Shown here one piece after another: positions 1-9,911 of a stretch of 64,000 nt of DNA. The notes beneath the pieces were generated by a model. The model was not told the DNA's origin. It worked only from the letters and a program-made list of their open reading frames with translations, and searched no databases. Source of the stretch: Spirochaetota bacterium (GTDB lineage: Bacteria > Spirochaetota > UBA4802 > UBA5368); NCBI GenBank assembly GCA_035477215.1, contig DATIKU010000053.1, positions 62,001 to 126,000 on the forward strand. The letters run 5' to 3'. Position 1 is the first letter of the stretch, and each line of letters starts with the position of its first letter. The position numbers and the translations under genes were made by a program.

Positions 1-178
1 AGGCCTCGAAACGTTTTTTTGCGGATTCCCAGTGATCTTTATATAACATTGTGCACCTCGCCGGTCTTGCATCCATCACGCACACCCCGCGCGGAAACGG
101 AGGCGATATCGATGATTCGCGAATTGATGGAATGAAACCAACCCGAAACGCCTTTCAGCCGAATGCTCCCCGAAGCGT
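1..178. other. intergenic, nothing recognised
   Basis: No convincing gene, promoter or terminator is visible before the MFS stop codon. Short open frames here lack ribosome-binding sites and protein-like composition. Confidence 0.5.
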
Positions 179-1507
179 TCAGCTCCGCTTGGCGCCCGCG
201 CCATCGGCCTCCATCTCCCCGGCGCGCTCTGCCAGCAGCACGCGCAGGGTTTCCCGGTCCCGGGTGATATAGCGCGCGACCATAAGGAGCAGCAGCCCGC
301 ACGGCACCCACCACGAAACGGCGAAGTTCATCATGAAGAGGTACCCCATCGGCGCGAGGAGTCCGCCGATTGCGGGCCCCAAACCCTGCCCTATGTTATT
401 GGTGATGTTGAACACCGAAAACACCGTGCCGCGGTGTTCCGGCCGGTTGACGTTCATTATCATCGCGGGAACGTTGGCCGCCGCCACGGAGACCAGCGCC
501 CCGGTAACGAAACCCAGAGCGAGATATGCCGGGACGTTTTCCATGGACATGTTGACGAGGAGGAGGGCCGGCACTATCCCGGCGATCACCCCGATGCCGC
601 ACAGAAGCGGCATGTACGACGGCCGTTTCTTGTACAGCCATTCGCCGACGTACGCAAAGGCGAGCCCGCCAAGCACGGAGCCTATACCGACGACAAGGAA
701 GATGGTGGTGGCCGTTTCCTTCGACACGTTCCGGTACTCCTGGAAGAAGGTGATGATCCAGTAGGTGAGGATTCCCCAGGGAACGGTGCCCGGCAGGCCC
801 TGGAGGAAGGTGTAGATGTTGGTTTTATTCAGAAAAATCACCTTAAAGTCGCGTGGATGGATGGTCTGGCGATAGATGATGCCCCGCCGTATAAGGTCCT
901 CCAGCGCGTCCTCGGTCCTGCCGCGCTCGGGTTCCCTGGCGTACAGGGCGAAGAAAATCGCAATCGGCACGTTCGGGGCGCCGACCAGGATGAATGAAAG
1001 CCTCCAGCCGTAGATGTTGGTCAGATAGCCGGCGATCATAACGCCCAGTATGCCGCCGACAGACCAGGCCACTGTCATCCACGCCGAGGCGGTGGCCCGG
1101 TGCTCCTCCTTGAAATAATCGGCCAGGATGGAATAGGAAAGCGGGAAGATGCCGCCCAGCCCGAGTCCCGTAAGTATGCGCAGCACGGTGAACGAGCCGA
1201 TATCCTGCGTGAAAAAGGGGATGCCCGTCATAATACAGGGAACCTCCCCCAGGAGGACGACGAACACCAGGAGCGCCTTGCGCGAGACCTTGTCGGTCAG
1301 ATAGCCAAATACGATGCTGACGAATGCGCCCACCAGCGTGAAGGCGGAACCGATAAGGCCCAGGGTAGTCTCGCTCGCGCCGTATTCCCTGGAGAGCTCC
1401 GGGAGGATGGCCGACATGATCATTTGGTCGGCAAAGAGGAGCATGCTCATTACAAAGAGGAGGGAGAGGGTGAACCTGTCCCTGAACGACATCGATTGCG
1501 CAGTCAT
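179..1507 (-). CDS. MFS family transporter
   Basis: Inner-membrane secondary transporter of the major facilitator superfamily, about 442 residues with roughly 12 hydrophobic segments. The loop after the second helix reads GYLTDKVSRK, the typical MFS G-X-L-(T/A)-D-(R/K)-x-G-R-(R/K)-like motif, and helix 5 has an SVGGILGVMIAGYL stretch. I prefer the ATG at 1507 (protein begins MTAQSM) because AAGGCGG lies about six bases upstream; an in-frame ATG at 1525 has no such site. It follows ilvC on the same strand after a 30-base palindrome, so it may be read with the ilv operon. The substrate cannot be told from sequence. Confidence 0.85.
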   Translation of the reverse strand: MTAQSMSFRDRFTLSLLFVMSMLLFADQMIMSAILPELSREYGASETTLGLIGSAFTLVGAFVSIVFGYLTDKVSRKALLVFVVLLGEVPCIMTGIPFFTQDIGSFTVLRILTGLGLGGIFPLSYSILADYFKEEHRATASAWMTVAWSVGGILGVMIAGYLTNIYGWRLSFILVGAPNVPIAIFFALYAREPERGRTEDALEDLIRRGIIYRQTIHPRDFKVIFLNKTNIYTFLQGLPGTVPWGILTYWIITFFQEYRNVSKETATTIFLVVGIGSVLGGLAFAYVGEWLYKKRPSYMPLLCGIGVIAGIVPALLLVNMSMENVPAYLALGFVTGALVSVAAANVPAMIMNVNRPEHRGTVFSVFNITNNIGQGLGPAIGGLLAPMGYLFMMNFAVSWWVPCGLLLLMVARYITRDRETLRVLLAERAGEMEADGAGAKRS

Positions 1508-1522
1508 GATAAACCGCCTTAA

Positions 1523-1552
1523 CAAAGGCGACGATTCGAATCGTCGCCTTTG
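1523..1552 (-). terminator. 30-base perfect palindrome after ilvC
   Basis: Fifteen-base arms pair without mismatch around 1537/1538. On the minus strand the hairpin is followed only by a short TTTG run, so it is a weak intrinsic terminator at best. It sits directly before the MFS ribosome-binding site and could instead be an operator or an RNA-stability element. Confidence 0.5.
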
Positions 1553-1580
1553 CCGTATCGTTATTTCGCCTTTCGCGGGC

Positions 1581-2576
<996 letters not shown>

Positions 2577-2712
2577 TGTATCGCTCCTGTGATAACGCCC
2601 CGCCGCCTCATCGCCCCACGCCTTCCCCAAATCGCGGCACGCGGCGTGCCGCGGACGGTTCTCTTCGATTCGGGAATTCGCGGCCGCGACGCCGGCGAGG
2701 CGAATTTACGCG
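2577..2712 (-). other. ilvN-ilvC spacer with GC-rich dyad
   Basis: A 136-base gap inside the operon. It carries a strong GC-rich inverted repeat near 2634-2654 (GCGGCACGC facing GCGTGCCGC) that could act on RNA stability or translation of ilvC. Confidence 0.3.
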
Positions 2713-3182
2713 CTATTCCTTGTTCATCGATATCCGGCCCGTCCGTATGAGCTCCTTAATGGAGTACGGGCGCATGAGCTCGATGAAGTTATCGATCTTC
2801 TCCGGTTCGCCGGGAAGCTCGAGTGTAATGGTCTTAAGCGATATGTCAACTATTTCAGCCCCGAATATCCTGGCCAGCTGGTACACCTCCGGGCGTTTGG
2901 CGGGCTGCGCGTTCACCTTTACGAGAGCGAGCTCGCGCTGGACCGAGGGGTAGTCGGAATGGTCCGACACCTTTATGACATCGATGAGCTTGTTGAGCTG
3001 CTTTTTCACCTGCTCGATGATGCGGTCGTCGCCCCGTACCACGATCGTCATCATGGACACGTCTTCCTGCTCGGTCTGGCTGACCGCAAGCGAGTCGATG
3101 TTATAACCGCGCGCGGAGAAGAGGCCCGCCACGCGCGCGAGGACGCCGGATTTATTTTCCACCTTGACGGATATTACGTGCC

Positions 3183-3186
<4 letters not shown>
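2713..3186 (-). CDS. ilvN: acetolactate synthase small (regulatory) subunit
   Basis: Regulatory subunit of acetohydroxyacid synthase; binds the large subunit and mediates valine feedback inhibition. 157 residues, normal length. An N-terminal ACT domain ([21 protein letters not shown], with [11 protein letters not shown]) is followed by the second ACT-like domain ending [16 protein letters not shown]. Its ATG overlaps the ilvB stop by four bases (ATGA), so the subunits are translationally coupled. Confidence 0.95.
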
Positions 3187-4862
<1,676 letters not shown>

Positions 4863-5065
4863 GGCAGTTCTCCCCGCACCCGTTTCTGATGCACTTCGGC
4901 GCCGGCACCCGCCGAACGCCCGGAAAAATTATAAAATGGAGACATCGCCCATTATCGCATCAATTCAATTATTTAAAGAAGGATTCAGTGTCATTAAAGC
5001 CAATAATGTCAATTATATTTTAATACCACGGAAAAGGGCCACGTTAAAAATTTAATGAGGGCCGG
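4863..5065. promoter_or_regulatory. ilv upstream region
   Basis: AT-rich gap holding the probable ilvB promoter. On the minus strand a TTGACA at 5012-5007 is visible but no good -10 box sits at 16-18 bases. I see no leader peptide with runs of Val/Leu/Ile codons and no T-box-like element. Confidence 0.3.
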
Positions 5066-6214
5066 TCACTGCCGCCTGCGAAGGCCCTCCGCGGCCGCCT
5101 GAGCGGGACTGATGAAGCTTACATTGATTTTATAGCTGGAGGTGGATGAACGGTCGAGCGCCCGGTTGATCACTCGAAGCGGGTCGAGCACCAGCACCAG
5201 AACGCTTCGGAAGAATCCCGGATCCATGTTCTTTTCCACGAAGAGGCCCGTCTGGTGCAGGGTCTCGCCGAAGAGGGGGCCGCCGATTCCGGTGGCGAAC
5301 AGGTCGTTGAGCGAGGCCTCCTCCTTGAATTCGCCCAGGTATTCCCACATGAGGCTCCCGGCGATCGCGAACATCATCGACCCGTAAAATCCGTAGCCGT
5401 TGCTTCGTGCGGCATTATAATATAAATTACCCGAATAGACATGACCCACGCAGTTCGTGGTGAAATTGTTGGCGTCCAGCGTCATGCCGTCGGCGAGCTT
5501 GCGCTTGAAGCCGGCGGCCGAAATGGGATATTTCCAGTCGTCGGTGTTGGTGTCCAGGTTCATCATATAATCGATCGCGCCCAGCCCGTTGAGGAGCACG
5601 ATCCCCCCGAACGATCGCCAGAACCTCGCCGAATGCGAGGGCGGGACGGTCACGTCGAGAGTATAGTGCCGAATGACCGTCTCACCGTCACTTTCCTCGT
5701 ATGCCAGGTCGCTGATGCGCCGGTCACCGGACGCGAGCGCGTACGCGAGCACCGACTCTTTCCGTTCCCCGTTCACCGGCGGCAGGGCGACTTCGAGAAC
5801 TCCCCGAAGCGCCTCGACGCTGTCGCGCCCGAAATCCCTGCCGTCCGGAATGGCCCATTGCACACGGGAAACAACCCCCCCGTGGTTTTTCGGATACAGG
5901 GCGAAAACAACCCCGTGGAGGCCCTCGCAGTGGGCCCGTTTGCTGGTCAGCAAAATACCCTCATCCACCCCCGGGACGTCCGCGGTGCGCACATAGCGCA
6001 CGGCGGCGACATACCTGTCGAAAAAGCCCTTCATATAAAAATTGCCGAGCACCGGAAATGCCGGATCGGAGTCGACGAGATTGAGGTTAATCGATTCCCG
6101 CCGCGCCTCCGCGTTCAGCGGCACCTCGAAGGTGATTACGAGCGCAACGAGCATTGCCATGGCGAGCGTCCCGGCCGCGGGAGCCCTGCACATTAGCGAG
6201 CGCAATAAATTCAT
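5066..6214 (-). CDS. DUF3943 family envelope protein
   Basis: About 382 residues with an N-terminal hydrophobic export signal (LAMAMLVALVITFEVPLNAEA). The C-terminal half has the DUF3943 pattern: GHVYSGNLYYNAARSNGYGF, then SLMWEYLGEFKEEASLNDL and a GGPLFGETLHQ segment. The family is of unknown function and likely membrane-associated. ATG at 6214 is preferred (GGTGA six bases upstream); a GTG at 6223 is possible. It starts less than 20 bases after the preceding gene on the same strand, so the two look co-transcribed. Confidence 0.75.
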   Translation of the reverse strand: MNLLRSLMCRAPAAGTLAMAMLVALVITFEVPLNAEARRESINLNLVDSDPAFPVLGNFYMKGFFDRYVAAVRYVRTADVPGVDEGILLTSKRAHCEGLHGVVFALYPKNHGGVVSRVQWAIPDGRDFGRDSVEALRGVLEVALPPVNGERKESVLAYALASGDRRISDLAYEESDGETVIRHYTLDVTVPPSHSARFWRSFGGIVLLNGLGAIDYMMNLDTNTDDWKYPISAAGFKRKLADGMTLDANNFTTNCVGHVYSGNLYYNAARSNGYGFYGSMMFAIAGSLMWEYLGEFKEEASLNDLFATGIGGPLFGETLHQTGLFVEKNMDPGFFRSVLVLVLDPLRVINRALDRSSTSSYKINVSFISPAQAAAEGLRRRQ

Positions 6215-6229
6215 AACAATCACCGTATG

Positions 6230-7573
6230 TTATCCGTTTCCAGGGGAATGCGCGTCCTCGCCTATTTTACACTCCAGGCCGAAGAACACCCTGTGCCATG
6301 AATAATACCTGGTTTTGTCCCGGAGACGGCTGTATACATTCCAATACTCATATCCTGCGGTGACAAGCACGCCGCGCGAGAGATACCATCCGATATATCC
6401 ACCGGGAACGTTCAGCACGTCGTACGCCCGCTCCGCTTCTACTGGCGAAAAATAATAGAACCGGTATTCCGTCTTTATCCGGAACGGACCGATCCGGTCC
6501 GCCGCGAACGACAGGGCCAGGGGGACCGACCAGCTGTAATAGAAATTCTGCCTGCGGTCTCCATAGAACTTTGAGCGGAATATGGGGCTCAGCGCATCCT
6601 CCTCCGCTTTGGAGATATTCGTCGCGCAGAGAGAAGAGTTCACCGACAGCGCCGCCGAGCCGAAGGCCGAAAGTCTATAGCGCCGGTCCCGCCCCCACTG
6701 GTGGATAAACCCCGGAATGACCGGCTTAAGCAAAAAATACTGAATATGCGGATGGTCCTCGTAGATGCCGTCGCTCCACATGAATTCCTTGAAATTGAGC
6801 GAGGGACGGGAAAGCTCTATGCCGGAGAACAGTCCGACAACCGACCGCGCAGGCCGATCATCGTCCACGGCGAGCGTCTGCATGCCGGCGAGCAGCAGGA
6901 TCAAGTCGTACCACACGTCCTTCCACTCGGGGCTGAGGTTCAAATGCCCGCGGAAATGGAAATAATCGCCGAACCCGAGATTAGAGCGTCGCTCGCTCAT
7001 GTGCCGGGCCGGGTCGTGCAACAGATCGGCCCCAAGCTGGAGGGTCCCTATCCGCCAGCGCGGATAGGGCTCGAATTCGTGAAAACGGTTATAGCCGGCC
7101 GAAACCGAGGCCTCGTAGGCGCTCAAGCGGCGCGGACCGCGGCTTCCGAGCGATTCGATGAGATATGGCAGAATTACGCGAAGGGGGTCGGTGCCGGAAT
7201 CTTCCGGGCCGGGCTTGCGGATGCGAAAGCTCCGCTCACGTTGCGCCCCATCATAGGATACACGGGCATCATAGATCTCGAACTCGCCGTCCGACGAGCC
7301 CGAAAGCGCCGCCCTAAGTTCTTCGTAATCGTTATGCAGGCGGTACGCCCTGAGCGCGCCCGGATCATCGCGAAAGACCCTCCAGCCCCTGGCGGAAAGT
7401 ACGCTCGCGTAGTCGGAGAGCACCCGCTCGATCTGCTTCGCCGGCGCGGAGTCTTCGGCCGCGGCCGCCGGCGGAACGCACAGCACGACTACCGCAAAAA
7501 CGACAGCCAGCCGAAAAACAACTCCGCAATGCCTGCCCCCGCCTTCCTTCATTCTCCGGAAATCTCCCGTCAT
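6230..7573 (-). CDS. putative outer-membrane barrel protein
   Basis: Not recognised as a named family. 447 residues with a secretion signal (VVFRLAVVFAVVVLCVPPAAAAE, near residues 20-42), then a soluble section to about 150. The C-terminal part is rich in alternating aromatic/polar segments (FRIKTEYRFYYFSPVE, GVLVTAGYEYWNVY) typical of outer-membrane beta strands. ATG at 7573 has only a distant AGGAG; ATG at 7552 (MKEGG) is an alternative. It precedes the DUF3943 gene by a few bases, suggesting a two-gene envelope unit. Confidence 0.6.
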   Translation of the reverse strand: MTGDFRRMKEGGGRHCGVVFRLAVVFAVVVLCVPPAAAAEDSAPAKQIERVLSDYASVLSARGWRVFRDDPGALRAYRLHNDYEELRAALSGSSDGEFEIYDARVSYDGAQRERSFRIRKPGPEDSGTDPLRVILPYLIESLGSRGPRRLSAYEASVSAGYNRFHEFEPYPRWRIGTLQLGADLLHDPARHMSERRSNLGFGDYFHFRGHLNLSPEWKDVWYDLILLLAGMQTLAVDDDRPARSVVGLFSGIELSRPSLNFKEFMWSDGIYEDHPHIQYFLLKPVIPGFIHQWGRDRRYRLSAFGSAALSVNSSLCATNISKAEEDALSPIFRSKFYGDRRQNFYYSWSVPLALSFAADRIGPFRIKTEYRFYYFSPVEAERAYDVLNVPGGYIGWYLSRGVLVTAGYEYWNVYSRLRDKTRYYSWHRVFFGLECKIGEDAHSPGNG

Positions 7574-7761
7574 GGTTAATAGCTTCTGCCGCGCGACCCG
7601 GAACCTCTCCTTTTCGATCGGCGGGAATATGCACGTTCATACCTGAAGAATTAGGTGTCAATACTTTTCCATGCGAAACGCCCAGGGCAAATAATTTCTT
7701 GATTAAATATCCGCACCGCGCGAAAGTTACGCCGCCGCGCGGAAAAGAAACCGTCGGAGAC

Positions 7762-7789
7762 TTGATTAATATGTATCTCATGATATATT
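7762..7789 (+). promoter_or_regulatory. sigma70-type promoter for def-fmt
   Basis: TTGATT at 7762-7767 and TATATT at 7784-7789 are separated by 16 bases, placing a start site near 7796, about 100 bases before def. The rest of the 325-base gap between the divergent genes (7574-7898) shows no gene. Confidence 0.55.
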
Positions 7790-7898
7790 GTAACTATCCA
7801 AAAATCCGGAAACACCCGGCCGGAAGCGGGACGCAAACACCGCATGCTTCGGCCGCGCGGCGACCGGACACCATCTACCTGGCAGTGCGGGAATACTG

Positions 7899-8420
7899 AT
7901 GATGGAAGGCACCAACAACCATCTCCTCTTCTACGGGGACGAAACCCTCCGGGAAATAGCCCGGGAGATCAGCAATATCGACCAGGGAACGATCGACCTC
8001 GTCGAGTCCATGTTTAACGTGATGTACGGTTCGCACGGAATCGGCCTTGCCGCGCCGCAGGTGGGCGTGTCCAGGCGGCTCCTGATACTCGATATCGAAT
8101 CGTACAAAGGGCCGGCCCTTACGCTCATCAACCCGGTCATCACGGCCCGCTCGGACAGACTGGGCCCTTACGAGGAAGGCTGCCTGTCTGTGCCGGGCAT
8201 CAACGCCATAATTACGCGGCCGCTCGAAATATCGGTAACCGCCGTGACCCCCGACGGGAAGGGAATAAACTTCGACGCAAGGGGCCTGCTCGCGCGCGTC
8301 ATCCAGCACGAAATCGACCATCTCGACGGCAAGCTCTTCATCGATTATCTCGAGGACCATGACCGCAAAGAGCTCACCGCCGAACTGAAAAAAATAAAGA
8401 AGCTCAACAAAAGGAAATGA
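7899..8420 (+). CDS. def: peptide deformylase
   Basis: Metalloenzyme that removes the formyl group from nascent protein N-termini. 173 residues with all three motifs: GIGLAAPQVG at 47-56, EGCLS at 93-97 (metal-binding Cys) and HEIDH at 137-141 (two His ligands and catalytic Glu). A second ATG one codon downstream could also be used. It overlaps fmt by four bases (ATGA), the classic def-fmt pair linking deformylation and initiator-tRNA formylation. Confidence 0.96.
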   Translation: MMEGTNNHLLFYGDETLREIAREISNIDQGTIDLVESMFNVMYGSHGIGLAAPQVGVSRRLLILDIESYKGPALTLINPVITARSDRLGPYEEGCLSVPGINAIITRPLEISVTAVTPDGKGINFDARGLLARVIQHEIDHLDGKLFIDYLEDHDRKELTAELKKIKKLNKRK

Positions 8421-9352
8421 GGATAGGCTTTTTCGGAACGCCGCAGATAGCGGCCTACTGCCTCGGGGAACTGGTCGGGACCCACGATGTCGCCTTTATC
8501 GTCAGCAACGACGACAAGCCCTGCGGCCGCCATCTGAAAGTCCGGTGCTGCCCCGCCAAGGAGGTCGCGCTCGAGCACGGCATACGGTTTTATCATCCTG
8601 GAAGCCTGAAAGAAAAACCCTTCATCGAAGCTCTCAGGCTCGAAGGGTCCGATTTGTTCGTCGTCGTCGCGTTCGGCCGCATTATTCCTCGCGAGGTCTT
8701 CGAAATTCCGCGCCTGGGCACCATCAACCTCCACCCTTCCCTTCTGCCGCGCTACCGGGGAGCGGCCCCCGTGGAGTGGGCGCTCATAAACGGAGATACC
8801 GAAACGGGCGTTACGGTGCAGATGATCAACGAACGCCTCGACGCGGGCGACATCGTCGTTCAGGAGGAGCTTCCCATCCCCGCCGGCTTTACGGCCGCAG
8901 ACCTCTACGACGCGGTGCGGCCGCTCGGAGCGGGACTTTTACTGAAGGCGATCGACCTGCTCGGCGCCGGCACCGCCAGGCCGCGCCCCCAGGACGATGC
9001 GAAAGCCACCTATTGCGGCAAGATCGACCACGAACTCGCCCATGTCGACTGGAAAGCCGGCGCGACGAAAATCCATAATCTTGTACGCGGGTTGAACCCG
9101 CGCCCGGGGGCATGGACAAGTTTTCGCGGCGCCCATATCAAAATCTGGAAGACCGCACAGATTGCAGACGGCGGACCCCTTGAGCCCGCCGCGCCCGGAC
9201 GAGTGCTCGTTCATGAGAAGAAGCGGCTGCTTGTGGGAACGGAGGACGGCTGGATCGAGATACTGTCGCTTCAGCCCGAGACCAAAAGGGTGATGGACGG
9301 CCTCTCGTTCATAAACGGCTACAGGCCGGCGGCGAATGACCGTTTTGAGTAA
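8417..9352 (+). CDS. fmt: methionyl-tRNA formyltransferase
   Basis: Transfers a formyl group from 10-formyl-THF to Met-tRNA(fMet). 311 residues, normal length. The catalytic domain has INLHPSLLPRYRGAAPVEWA at about 103-122 (catalytic Asn and His) and GDTETGVTVQ with the catalytic Asp; the C-terminal OB-like domain follows. Start overlaps the def stop. Confidence 0.96.
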   Translation: MRIGFFGTPQIAAYCLGELVGTHDVAFIVSNDDKPCGRHLKVRCCPAKEVALEHGIRFYHPGSLKEKPFIEALRLEGSDLFVVVAFGRIIPREVFEIPRLGTINLHPSLLPRYRGAAPVEWALINGDTETGVTVQMINERLDAGDIVVQEELPIPAGFTAADLYDAVRPLGAGLLLKAIDLLGAGTARPRPQDDAKATYCGKIDHELAHVDWKAGATKIHNLVRGLNPRPGAWTSFRGAHIKIWKTAQIADGGPLEPAAPGRVLVHEKKRLLVGTEDGWIEILSLQPETKRVMDGLSFINGYRPAANDRFE

Positions 9353-9378
9353 ATGGAGCGGGGATACGGGAAGAACCG

Positions 9379-9729
9379 ATGACGCGGCACGATGACAGGC
9401 GAAAGGGCCGTCGGCAACGCCCGGCGAGCGCCGGAGAATTCCTCGCCGCGGCGGAAGAAGACGCGTCACGCGAAAAGCACCGGGCGCGCGAACTGCGCGC
9501 GACCGCCTGGTGGCGCAAGAAAATCGCCTCGGGCATATGCCATTACTGCGGGAACCGCGTGCAACCGGCCGCCCTCACCATGGACCACCTTATCCCGCTC
9601 TCGCGCGGCGGAAAATCGGAGCGCTTCAATATCGTGGCGGCATGCAAGGAGTGCAACAACAGAAAGAAAAACCTGCTTCCGGCCGAATGGGACGAATACC
9701 TCTGTTCGATAAAAAAGAGGACCCTCTAA
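9379..9729 (+). CDS. HNH endonuclease family protein
   Basis: Small basic protein of 116 residues. It has an HNH nuclease fold signature: zinc ligands C54-x2-C57 and C89-x2-C92, the DH pair at 69-70, and Asn84 in SERFNIVAACKECNNRKKN. GGGAAG precedes the ATG by about five bases, and it follows fmt by 26 bases, so it is probably co-transcribed. No intron, phage or restriction genes are nearby; the role is unknown. DNA nicking or cleavage is inferred from the family. Confidence 0.85.
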   Translation: MTRHDDRRKGRRQRPASAGEFLAAAEEDASREKHRARELRATAWWRKKIASGICHYCGNRVQPAALTMDHLIPLSRGGKSERFNIVAACKECNNRKKNLLPAEWDEYLCSIKKRTL

Positions 9730-9738
9730 ATTTATTTA

Positions 9739-9766
9739 TTGAAAATGCCGTTATTTAATATATCAT
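9739..9766 (+). promoter_or_regulatory. promoter of the 9.9 kb gene
   Basis: TTGAAA at 9739-9744 and TATCAT at 9761-9766 with a 16-base spacer, in an AT-rich patch 145 bases before the next gene. Confidence 0.45.
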
Positions 9767-9911
9767 AATTCCCCGTTGCCATGGCCTCGATTCGATCCGG
9801 GTAAATACCGGAAATGCCGCGGAGCGGGGTGCGGTCACCTTCGCCGGCGGGAGACGATCAGGAGCCATGCCGGATGCCGCCGTATCAAAACGATAACAGA
9901 GAAAGCAGACA

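Noticed and set aside
4863-5065. T-box or leader-peptide attenuator before ilvB
   Set aside because: No T-box sequence, no run of branched-chain codons, and no terminator hairpin before ilvB.
9379-9729. HNH gene as part of an intron, prophage or defence island
   Set aside because: It lies directly after fmt with no intron, phage or restriction genes around it.
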